From: Oscillospiraceae bacterium
GTDB taxonomy: Bacteria > Bacillota > Clostridia > Oscillospirales > Acutalibacteraceae
NCBI GenBank assembly: GCA_902774165.1
Contig: CACYHJ010000004.1
Span: 1 to 30,204 of the forward strand
Direction of reading: 5' to 3'
DNA length: 30,204 bases
The notes beneath the pieces are model-generated. The model had not been told where the DNA came from, searched no databases, and was given only the letters and a program-made list of their open reading frames with translations. This document shows, one piece after another, positions 16,211 through 23,055 of this stretch (positions within the stretch are counted from its first letter, which is position 1; each line of letters opens with the position of its first letter). Position numbers and translations under genes: made by a program.

Positions 16211-17630
16211 ATCGGATCGCGTCGTCGTCGCCGGTGCGGGTATTATACAGGAAATCCTTCGCCATCTCTTCCAGCGAAGACCCCTCCGGGATCAGCGACT
16301 GCACCTTCTCTATGCGGAAACGGCGGACGTAACGGTCCAGCTTCCGGGCGATCCCGAGGACCGCCTGATACTCCGCGGTGTCGGGGCCGTAGGGCGGGTT
16401 GCCGGGATAAATATGGCGAAGCACGCCGAAAATCGCGTTCTGCAGCGGTTCCTTTTTCGCGTATTCGCGCTGCTCGGGCGACATATTCTTCCACCCGGAG
16501 CCGAATTTCGCGGCGGTCGACAGCTTCATCTTCTGCAGCTTTTTGCAGAGCGTACGCACCGCCGTTTTATGTTTTCTCAGCTGGTCGACGGGCAGGAATC
16601 CCTCCGCCAGCGAAAGAAATGCCTCGTAATCGCTGACCGCAAGCGGCAGAAGATCCTCGAGGATGCCGGGGAAATTCAGTGCGTGCAGATATTCGTAGGC
16701 GGTCCGGTCCCCGGTGTCGAGACCGTTGATCCGCTCAAAGCCGACGCTCCGCACGTCGCAGACGCCGGCGTCCGGGTCCACCGTGACCCGGCGCATCTTG
16801 CCCGCCGCGTTGACAAGGGCGATGGTGGCAATGTTCAGGAACCACCGGCCCTCGGAGTCGGTATATTTGCGGATATTCTGAACGTGCGTGTGGCCGGTGA
16901 AGATCACACGGACATTTTCCTCGCACATCAGCTGCCGCATTTCACGGTTCCCGCCGTAAAGCTCGTGGGGGGCGGCTTTTTCAAACACGTCCCAGGGCGG
17001 CAGCACCGGGTGGTGGGTCGCCAGCAGGATATATTCGCCCGCCGCTTTTGCCGCGCGGATCTGCTCCCGCAGCCACGCCGTCCCGTCCTCAAACAGACCG
17101 CAGTGGCTTCTGCCGTTGCCGTTGTCGCAGATCATGGCGAGACGGACGCCCTCGCCCAGCTGCACCACATAGGAGCCGCTCTCCCGGTGCAGGCTGAGCG
17201 CCTGCTTCGGGCCGTAATCGAAATAGAAGTCCAGCAGCTCCGCCTTGCGCATAAATTCGGTGGGCTCGGTGCCGGTCTCGGTGTAGCGGCAGGCGCTGAA
17301 CCCGTTCTCGTCGTCGCCGGCGCCGCAGTAATCGTGGGTGGCGGTGATGACGTAGGCCTTCTTGCCTGCGGCGGTCAGCCTCTCAAGCCGTTCGCGGAAC
17401 TCATAATGGGACGCCATATCGCCGTTGTTGACGTTGTCGCCGGTGAAGATCACGGTGTCGGTCGTCTCATCCGCGAGAATTTTCTCAAGAAACGTGTCAA
17501 GGATCTCCGGCGTGGCCTTCAGCGCGATCTGATCGCCCCGCTCCCGATGGGTAAAGGGTTTGCCTTCGACCCAGACCTTTCGGGATACATAATGGTTGTC
17601 CGTCACAAGGTAAAACGATGTCTGCTTCAT
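16197..17630 (-). CDS. Cytosolic calcineurin-like metallophosphoesterase
   Basis: A 477-residue protein without a signal peptide. ATG 17630 follows AAGGCGG by 7 nt; a TTG further up is less likely. Metal motifs: VTDNH (Asp11, His13), GDN (Asp65, Asn66), ATHDY where most relatives have GNHE (His99, Asp100), ATHHP, and GHTH. The roughly 170 C-terminal residues are helical and charged and not recognised. It starts 14 bp after the unrecognised barrel-like gene and ends 19 bp before paralog C, so it is within the operon. It should remove phosphate or cleave a phosphodiester in an intracellular intermediate (inference). It is not closely similar to the anchored enzyme at 8856-10223; the two appear to be independent members of the superfamily. 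Confidence 0.85.
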   Translation of the reverse strand: MKQTSFYLVTDNHYVSRKVWVEGKPFTHRERGDQIALKATPEILDTFLEKILADETTDTVIFTGDNVNNGDMASHYEFRERLERLTAAGKKAYVITATHDYCGAGDDENGFSACRYTETGTEPTEFMRKAELLDFYFDYGPKQALSLHRESGSYVVQLGEGVRLAMICDNGNGRSHCGLFEDGTAWLREQIRAAKAAGEYILLATHHPVLPPWDVFEKAAPHELYGGNREMRQLMCEENVRVIFTGHTHVQNIRKYTDSEGRWFLNIATIALVNAAGKMRRVTVDPDAGVCDVRSVGFERINGLDTGDRTAYEYLHALNFPGILEDLLPLAVSDYEAFLSLAEGFLPVDQLRKHKTAVRTLCKKLQKMKLSTAAKFGSGWKNMSPEQREYAKKEPLQNAIFGVLRHIYPGNPPYGPDTAEYQAVLGIARKLDRYVRRFRIEKVQSLIPEGSSLEEMAKDFLYNTRTGDDDAIRFDLK

Positions 17631-17644
17631 AAAAAATCCGCCTT

Positions 17645-19174
17645 TCAATCGATCATTTCGACCTGAATATCGTCTTTCATGTAAGTAAACGTAACGCGTA
17701 CCACGGTATTATCCTGCGGGATCACAAGACTGCCCTTGCTGCCGGTGCCGGAGAAGGGAAAAGGGTTCGCCGTGCTTGTACAGGCGGACAGGGTCCCCCA
17801 GGCGGAGACGGCAAAGTCGTATTCCCCGGCAAAAGGCATGACAAAAGAGAGGGAATATTTTCCGTCGCCGATATAATACATACGCGTGATCTCGCTGTTG
17901 GAATCGTCCGCCGTCGCGCCGACACAGGGCTGAAAACTGCCGTAAAGCACCACTTTTTCCGGATAGCGCGCGCCGGTTTCCGGATCGTCCTCATCCTTCC
18001 CGCCGTAGTCCAGCATGGAGGGATTGGCGTATGCGCGGTATTTTTCATAGCCGGTCTCCAGGATCTTTTTCAGCGCGTCCTCCTGCGAAAAACCGCCGGG
18101 GCAGGCATCGGACCGGTCGTTGAGCTTATAACACATCTCCTGCCCGTCGCCGCCGGCGCCGATGCCGCGCATCAGCGGGAAGGCGAAGAATCCGTCGGGG
18201 TTGTTCACCGCCGTCCATTTGAACGTATAGTCAAGGAATTTGTTGCGTTCCTCCTCGGGCTGGTTCGCAAACCAGGAGATCTGGTCGCCGCCCCACCACT
18301 GGTTCCAGGCGCGCTGCTCATAGGTCTGATGCTCGTACGCCCAACGGTCTCTGCCGCCCCAATTGTCATATTCATACAGGAAAGGCAGCGCTTTTTCATG
18401 AACGCCTTCCTGAGAGACGCCGCCGCCGGATTTGCCCTCGCGCACCAGCACCAGCTTTTCGCCGGGACGGTCCAGCACGGGATAGCGCGTCAGCGGCATG
18501 GCGTTGTAATCCAGAAGGCTTTTGCCGTACACCACAAGGGAATGGGAATGGGCGTCGAAAATGACCTTATGCCGGCGGGCGTGCTCCTTCGCGTAAGCGC
18601 GCAGAAGCTCCAGCACCCGGCTGATGCCCTTATATCCCCGGTCGCGGCCGGTGTAAAGATGGATCTGCCCCATATGAAACGCCTCGCAGCCGCAGTCGAT
18701 ATAACGGCGGCCCCGGTAATAGAACCACATCTGCGATTCCGTCCGGGAGAGGTCCGGCATGCAGTCCCAGGTCTTGGTGCCCTTGGGGAACAGGCAGGCG
18801 TCGTAATCGAAGCAGCGGTCTTCGACCGGCAGGCCGAACGCCTCGAATACCCAGGCGGGGATCCTGACCGATTCCACGTCATCCCTGTAAATCGCCTCAA
18901 AAATGCACGCCTGCAGGATCACCTCCGGGTCGGCGGCGTGGATCTTCTCCGCCGCCGCGCGAACCGCCGCAAAATGCTCTTCCTCCGGACGGTCGCCCTT
19001 CCAGATGCCCGCCGCTCTGCCGAGGAATTTGATCCCGGTCTTCAATATCACGCGGATGTCGTCCTCCAGCGTGTCGCTCATGGTGATCCACTGAGCGCTG
19101 GCCGCATGGGCAAGATAATACTCCAGCACCTCGCGCGGCATGGATTCGTCAAAATATCCTTTCGATTCCGTCAT
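17645..19174 (-). CDS. Unrecognised 509-residue protein, probable barrel enzyme with C-terminal beta domain
   Basis: I do not recognise the family. The start ATG 19174 overlaps the kinase stop (ATGA) and follows GAGGAG by 8 nt. There is no signal peptide, so it is probably cytosolic. The order of strand-like segments suggests a TIM barrel: AQWITMSDT, IKFLGRAAGIW, VILQACIFEAIY (Glu93), CGCEAFHMGQIHLYTG (Glu164), HKVIFDAHSH (Asp207, His209) and FLYEYDNWGG (Glu268). A loop rich in Trp follows (WNQWWGGDQISWF, 290-302), as in sugar-binding clefts. From about 410 the sequence looks like a beta-sandwich (KYSLSFVMPFAGEYDFAVSAWG). The place between a sugar kinase and a phosphoesterase in a glycan operon suggests a glycoside hydrolase or lyase (inference). 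A structural search would decide. Confidence 0.6.
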   Translation of the reverse strand: MTESKGYFDESMPREVLEYYLAHAASAQWITMSDTLEDDIRVILKTGIKFLGRAAGIWKGDRPEEEHFAAVRAAAEKIHAADPEVILQACIFEAIYRDDVESVRIPAWVFEAFGLPVEDRCFDYDACLFPKGTKTWDCMPDLSRTESQMWFYYRGRRYIDCGCEAFHMGQIHLYTGRDRGYKGISRVLELLRAYAKEHARRHKVIFDAHSHSLVVYGKSLLDYNAMPLTRYPVLDRPGEKLVLVREGKSGGGVSQEGVHEKALPFLYEYDNWGGRDRWAYEHQTYEQRAWNQWWGGDQISWFANQPEEERNKFLDYTFKWTAVNNPDGFFAFPLMRGIGAGGDGQEMCYKLNDRSDACPGGFSQEDALKKILETGYEKYRAYANPSMLDYGGKDEDDPETGARYPEKVVLYGSFQPCVGATADDSNSEITRMYYIGDGKYSLSFVMPFAGEYDFAVSAWGTLSACTSTANPFPFSGTGSKGSLVIPQDNTVVRVTFTYMKDDIQVEMID

Positions 19175-20088
19175 GATCTGCGCTCCTCGATTTTTCTTTT
19201 ATAGGTCAGCAGCTCCGCCTCGCCGACGAACGCGGAAAGCGCGCCCACCGCCGTGACGGCCTTGCCGCCGGTGATATTGCCGAACTCAATGCAGTCCCGC
19301 AGCGGATAATCGTGATACAGCCCGTAGCAGAACCCGGCGAGGAACGCGTCCCCCGCGCCGGTGGAATCCACGTGACGGAACTCCTCCACCGAGGGGCAGA
19401 AGAACAGCCCGGACCCGTCGATCCCGTAACAGCCGTCTTTATCCGCCTTGACCACGACGTTCGCAAAATACCGTTTCATCGCCTTTGCCGCGTCGCGGGG
19501 GTCGGCGCAGCCGGTGAGCTTTTCCGCCTCCTTGCGGTTGGGGGTGTAATAATCCGCGATATCGAACAGGTCCGCATAGGTCTCAAAGCTCAGCGCGTCG
19601 TCCCAGCCCATATCGAGCACCATGACCGTCCCTTCGGACTTGAGTTTTCTGTAAACCTCAGTAAAGCCGCCGGAGGTCATCAGGCAGATTTTCGCGCCTG
19701 TCGCCATCTCATAGAACGCCGCCTTCGCCGCCTCGCCGTCCTCCATCTCTCCCTTGCCGTAGCTGATAAAGCTGCGGTCGTCCGGCAGGATCACGGCGCT
19801 GGTGATGTTCACCGGGATCCTGCCGCCGTGATAAAGGTTCAGGGGCGCGACGCCGCTTTTTTCAAATTCCGTCCGCGCAAAGCCGGAGAACAGGTCGTCG
19901 CCCAGCTCCGTGGCGATTCTTGCGGGGATCCCGAGGCGGCCGATGTTGATCAGCGTGGCGGCAAGTCCGCCGCCCAGCTGCAGGGAAAACCGGTCGGTAT
20001 AGATCTCCTCGCCGGGGGCGGGGAGCCGGGGCATATTCTCATACAGCAGGTCTACGTTCGCGGCTGCTGCGCCGGCGATAAAACTCAT
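19171..20088 (-). CDS. PfkB-family carbohydrate kinase
   Basis: A 305-residue protein of normal length for PfkB/ribokinase-like enzymes. ATG 20088 was chosen because it forms an ATGA overlap with the GH4 stop and has GGAGGGG 5-6 nt upstream; a GTG at 20094 would sit on the ribosome site. The N-terminal GG-rich substrate loop reads LQLGGGLAATLINIGRLG (37-54). The C-terminal signature DSTGAGDAF (241-249) contains the catalytic base Asp247 and the anion hole. YYTPNRKEAEKLTG is the family's conserved NxxE region. It should phosphorylate a sugar released by the operon's glycosidases using ATP; the specific sugar cannot be read. The second gene of the operon. Confidence 0.9.
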   Translation of the reverse strand: MSFIAGAAAANVDLLYENMPRLPAPGEEIYTDRFSLQLGGGLAATLINIGRLGIPARIATELGDDLFSGFARTEFEKSGVAPLNLYHGGRIPVNITSAVILPDDRSFISYGKGEMEDGEAAKAAFYEMATGAKICLMTSGGFTEVYRKLKSEGTVMVLDMGWDDALSFETYADLFDIADYYTPNRKEAEKLTGCADPRDAAKAMKRYFANVVVKADKDGCYGIDGSGLFFCPSVEEFRHVDSTGAGDAFLAGFCYGLYHDYPLRDCIEFGNITGGKAVTAVGALSAFVGEAELLTYKRKIEERRS

Positions 20089-21449
20089 TTCCACCCCTCC
20101 GTATACGCTTTGTTATGCTCCAGATATGCGTCTGTAAGCGCCGTCGCAAGGCTGTAGCTTGCCACCAGCGGGTGCAGCGTGAGCGCCTCGATCGCTTTTG
20201 TTCTCGACTTTGTGCGGATCGCCTCGCTGCCCAGCCGCTCGTAGATCTTCACGCGGCGGATCAGCTCGAGGTTCTGCTCGTCCACCCTGCCGAACCGATG
20301 GGGGATCGCCTCGCCGCCGGCGATATCGCAGGTGATCTCCACCACGTCGGAATCCAGAAGGCCTTCGACAGCGCCGTTGTTCGGCACGCAGAGGATCATG
20401 GAATCCGGCGCGCCGCCCTGCACGATCTCCATGAATTTCAGCGCCACGCCGGCATAGCCGCCGTCGTCCTTCTCGAAGGGATCGAAATGCCACTTCGTCT
20501 GCCGTTTCACGCCGGACTCGGCCGCCATATAGTTGTTCTCCCGCTCGCCGTACCAGTGCTCGAACACGGCGAGGGCCTTGTCAAAGTCTTTTTCTACGTC
20601 GATCTGCTCCAGCTCGGCGGTCATTTTTTTGTTGATTTCGGCGATCTGTTCGCCGCGGGTCTGCGGCGCGGCGAGGATATTCGCCACCGCCCTTTCCCGA
20701 TAATAGAAATAATAAAGATACTCGTTGAGGATCGCGTGCCGCTCCCGGAGAAGGGATTTTTCGAAATAGCGCAGATCCGTCTCGGTATACGCCCGGTCGT
20801 TTTCGATGATCTCGTTCAGCACGTCCCGGCCGCCGATCGTCACGGATTTGAAATAGGACAGATGGTTCAGGCCGTACAGCTCGCCCCGTGCGGAGCCCTC
20901 CGGCGCGCCGTAAAGCTTTTCGAAGGTGCGCAGCATGCCGCTGGGCGCGTCGCAGATGCCGTAGGTGAAATCATACCCCATGTCCCGCAGCGTCTGGGAG
21001 ACGATGCCCGCGGGATTGGTGAAATTAAAGACCTTGCAGCCGGGTTTCGCGTACTGCCGGACCATTTCGCAATAGCCCGCCAGCGCGTCCACGCTGCGCA
21101 TGGCGAAGGAAAAGCCTGCTGCGCCGGTAGTCTCCTGTCCCAGCACGCCCATGGAAAGGGCGATGCGCTCGTCCTTCACGCGCATGTCGTCCTCGCCCAC
21201 GCGGATGGTGGTGATCACATAGTCCGCGTCCGAGATCGCGTCTTTCGCGTCCGCAGTGAGCGTAAACCGGATCTCCGGATTGATCCTCGCGGCGACGGCC
21301 TGCGCCATCCTGCCGTATATGTTCAGTTTTTTCTCGTTGTTGTCCATAAAGACCAGGTCGGTGATCCCCAGCGCCTGCGCTTTTTGCGCGATGCTTTTTG
21401 CAAGGAACATGGAGCGGACGCCGCCCCCGCCGATCACGGATAATTTCAT
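20085..21449 (-). CDS. GH4-family NAD-dependent glycosidase
   Basis: A 454-residue protein. ATG 21449 follows GGGAGA by about 8 nt. The N-terminal Rossmann loop GGGGVRSMFLAKSI (7-20) binds NAD. NFTNPAGIVSQ (142-152), Cys166 in GICDAPSG and His196 in GLNHL are the divalent-metal and catalytic region of GH4. Family members hydrolyse glycosides by an oxidation/elimination mechanism, often on 6-phospho sugars. The Cys signature here is C-D-A-P. This is nearer to the CDMP form known from 6-phospho-alpha-glucosidases than to the CNVP form of 6-phospho-beta-glucosidases, so the substrate should not be assumed. First gene of the operon, about 65 nt downstream of the SARP-type promoter. Confidence 0.9.
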   Translation of the reverse strand: MKLSVIGGGGVRSMFLAKSIAQKAQALGITDLVFMDNNEKKLNIYGRMAQAVAARINPEIRFTLTADAKDAISDADYVITTIRVGEDDMRVKDERIALSMGVLGQETTGAAGFSFAMRSVDALAGYCEMVRQYAKPGCKVFNFTNPAGIVSQTLRDMGYDFTYGICDAPSGMLRTFEKLYGAPEGSARGELYGLNHLSYFKSVTIGGRDVLNEIIENDRAYTETDLRYFEKSLLRERHAILNEYLYYFYYRERAVANILAAPQTRGEQIAEINKKMTAELEQIDVEKDFDKALAVFEHWYGERENNYMAAESGVKRQTKWHFDPFEKDDGGYAGVALKFMEIVQGGAPDSMILCVPNNGAVEGLLDSDVVEITCDIAGGEAIPHRFGRVDEQNLELIRRVKIYERLGSEAIRTKSRTKAIEALTLHPLVASYSLATALTDAYLEHNKAYTEGWK

Positions 21450-21518
21450 TTCTGTTCTCTCCCTTCGGAACTGTTTGTTTTTCAGCAGCTTTGCTGATAT
21501 TATCCCAGTATTAAAAAT

Positions 21519-21527
21519 ATTATATCA
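21519..21527 (-). promoter_or_regulatory. Extended -10 promoter of the GH4-led glycan operon
   Basis: On the minus strand TG (21527-21526), A, then TATAAT (21524-21519) form a perfect extended -10. The direct-repeat operator ends at 21533, leaving exactly 8 bp before TATAAT. There is no TTGACA at the normal -35 distance; the operator occupies that place, as expected for an activator-dependent promoter. Transcription should begin near 21512, giving a leader of roughly 60 nt that contains a small hairpin (21482-21497). Confidence 0.7.
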
Positions 21528-21531
21528 TAGG

Positions 21532-21556
21532 GTGTCCAACAAATGTCCAACAAAAA
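21532..21556 (-). repeat. SARP-type operator, copy 1 (two 11-bp direct repeats)
   Basis: The plus strand carries TGTCCAACAAA twice in tandem (21533-21543 and 21544-21554). With flanking bases this gives a 25-bp block that recurs with no mismatch, in opposite orientation, at 22986-23010. The period of 11 bp is about one helical turn. Functional direction is minus: the repeat TTTGTTGGACA ends 8 bp before the -10 of the GH4 operon. Binding by the SARP-type regulator at 23056-23859 is inferred. Confidence 0.85.
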
Positions 21557-21603
21557 AAAGAAAAATTTTGTTCAATATGCATTAAATTATAGTTTTTTTC
21601 ACA

Positions 21604-21632
21604 TTGACAGCCTCTTTTTTTTATGATACCAT
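21604..21632 (+). promoter_or_regulatory. Sigma-A-type promoter of the histidine kinase gene
   Basis: TTGACA (21604-21609) is followed by a 17-bp spacer and an extended -10, TGA-TACCAT (hexamer 21627-21632). Expected transcription start is near 21639, about 20 nt before the kinase ATG. Unlike the two operator-linked promoters it has a consensus -35, suggesting constitutive expression. Confidence 0.65.
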
Positions 21633-21658
21633 TTTCAGAGAAAAAAGGAGAAGAATGT

Positions 21659-22909
21659 ATGACGGCGACGCTTTCCGAAAACAGGATCCTTCTGCTCTCG
21701 CTGCTGCTGCAGCTGATGGGCCTTGCCTTCGCGGTCCTGATTGACCCGTATATCAGAAAGAAACACAAATCCGTGATGCTGGTGATCGTTTCCCTCGTTT
21801 TCAGCATGATCCTGCAGAATCTGGCGGATTATATGCTCCGGGACGGGACGTCCCGCAGCCTTGCGCGGACGATGGTCTGCATTTACGGCTACAGCGTGCG
21901 TCCGATGCTGATCGTCCTGTTTTTCTATATCGTTGGCAAGCGGAAGTCCTATCGGGCCGCATGGCTTCTGGTGGCGGGAAACGCGCTGATGCATTTCACG
22001 GCGCTGTTCTCGGGGATCTGTTTCCGCATCAGCGCAGACAACCATTTTCTGCGCGGGCCGCTGGGGTATACAAGCCATATCGTCAGTGCGCTTCTTCTGC
22101 TTTATCTGCTGTACATTTCCATCGGGGAATATTCCCGCGTCAAGAAACGGGACGCCGTGTTCCCGGTCAGCAACGTGCTGATCATTGTCGCGGCGGTGGC
22201 GACAGACACCTTTGCGGATAACGGCAACCGTCCGATCTCCATCCTGACGGCGGCGACGGTCAGTTCCTGCCTGTTCTATTACGTCTGGCTCCATCTGCAG
22301 TTCGTCCGGGAGCACGAGCAGGCGCTGAAAGCCGAGCAGCGCATCCAGATCATGATGAGCCAGATCCAGCCGCATTTTCTGTATAACACCCTGTCCACGA
22401 TTCAGGCGCTGTGCCGGATCGACCCGGAAAAAGCGTTTATCACAACGGAAAAATTCGGCAGCTACCTGCGGCAGAATATCGACTCCCTGGGGCAGCCGAA
22501 CCTGATCCCGGCGCAGAAGGAGCTGGAGCATACCCGCATCTACGCCGAGATCGAGGCGCTGCGGTTTCCCTCCGTCCGGTTTGAATACGACACGCCGGAC
22601 CTCGATTTCCGCATCCCCGCGCTCACAATCCAGCCCCTGGTGGAAAACGCGGTCAACCACGGCGTAAGGCTCTGCCGGGAAGGCGTCGTCACGATTCAGA
22701 CGCGCCGCACCGGGGACGGCCATGAGATCACGGTGCGGGACAACGGCAGGGGGTTTGACGTGAACGCGCCCGAAAACGGGGAAGGCTCCCACATCGGGCT
22801 GCGCAACGTCAGAGAGCGCGTCGGGCAGATGTGCGGCGGCACCCTGACGGTGGAGAGCGCCGTCGATCGGGGGACGACGGTCACGATCCGGATTCCGAAA
22901 ACAAAATAA
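21659..22909 (+). CDS. LytS/YesM-type sensor histidine kinase with seven predicted membrane helices
   Basis: A 416-residue protein. ATG 21659 was chosen because AAGGAG lies 8 nt upstream and the hydrophobic N-terminus begins there. About seven membrane segments fill residues 9-212 (around 9-28, 38-56, 71-92, 101-120, 139-157, 171-185, 194-212). A short linker leads to the His_kinase box MMSQIQPHFLYNTLSTIQ with phospho-accepting His239. The HATPase domain shows PLVENAVNHG, DNGRGFD and GLRNVRERV. It should sense a signal in or at the membrane and phosphorylate the regulator encoded just downstream. There is no large extracellular domain, so the ligand is probably small or membrane-borne (inference). 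It is divergent from the glycan operon. Confidence 0.9.
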   Translation: MTATLSENRILLLSLLLQLMGLAFAVLIDPYIRKKHKSVMLVIVSLVFSMILQNLADYMLRDGTSRSLARTMVCIYGYSVRPMLIVLFFYIVGKRKSYRAAWLLVAGNALMHFTALFSGICFRISADNHFLRGPLGYTSHIVSALLLLYLLYISIGEYSRVKKRDAVFPVSNVLIIVAAVATDTFADNGNRPISILTAATVSSCLFYYVWLHLQFVREHEQALKAEQRIQIMMSQIQPHFLYNTLSTIQALCRIDPEKAFITTEKFGSYLRQNIDSLGQPNLIPAQKELEHTRIYAEIEALRFPSVRFEYDTPDLDFRIPALTIQPLVENAVNHGVRLCREGVVTIQTRRTGDGHEITVRDNGRGFDVNAPENGEGSHIGLRNVRERVGQMCGGTLTVESAVDRGTTVTIRIPKTK

Positions 22910-22910
22910 C

Positions 22911-22949
22911 CCGGCGAAGGGCATTTTACGGGTTTTTCGTCGGTTTTTT
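22911..22949 (+). terminator. Rho-independent terminator after the histidine kinase gene
   Basis: CCGGCGAA (22911-22918) pairs with TTCGTCGG (22936-22943, one G-T pair) and is followed by TTTTTT (22944-22949). The loop is rather long (17 nt). It starts one base after the kinase stop codon and lies before the regulator's own promoter, so kinase and regulator are likely separate transcripts. Confidence 0.5.
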
Positions 22950-22985
22950 CCAAAAATAATTTCAATAACAACCTGTTTTATGACG

Positions 22986-23010
22986 TTTTTGTTGGACATT
23001 TGTTGGACAC
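22986..23010 (+). repeat. SARP-type operator, copy 2 (two 11-bp direct repeats)
   Basis: TTTGTTGGACA occurs twice in tandem (22988-22998, 22999-23009). The 25-bp block is the exact reverse complement of 21532-21556. It lies in the gap between the kinase terminator and the response-regulator gene, in the orientation that serves the regulator operon. Confidence 0.85.
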
Positions 23011-23014
23011 TGCG

Positions 23015-23023
23015 TGATACTAT
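23015..23023 (+). promoter_or_regulatory. Extended -10 promoter of the response-regulator operon
   Basis: TG (23015-23016), A, then TACTAT (23018-23023). The operator ends at 23009, leaving exactly 8 bp to the hexamer, the same geometry as at the GH4 operon. No consensus -35 is present at 17 bp. Implied start of transcription is near 23030. The regulator gene would thus be self-activated. Confidence 0.65.
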
Positions 23024-23055
23024 TATTAGCGAGAACATGGGAGTGGTGGCAAAAA

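Noticed and set aside
1350..20157. Long plus-strand open frames opposite the minus-strand operon (for example near 1350-2240, 2617-3786, 7830-10244, 10241-12397 and 12324-14378)
   Set aside because: They are antisense shadows of well-supported enzymes. They have Arg/His/Val-rich composition, no recognisable domains and no ribosome sites, as expected in GC-rich DNA.
21482..21497. Small hairpin TCAGCA-GCTT-TGCTGA as terminator or riboswitch
   Set aside because: The stem is only 6 bp with no T-run, and it lies in the probable leader of the GH4 operon. It is too small for any riboswitch class I know.
21635..23038. Minus-strand 467-codon frame over the histidine kinase
   Set aside because: The plus-strand frame has clear kinase motifs and signals. 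The antisense frame has low-complexity, Arg/Gln/His-rich sequence and crosses a terminator and a promoter.
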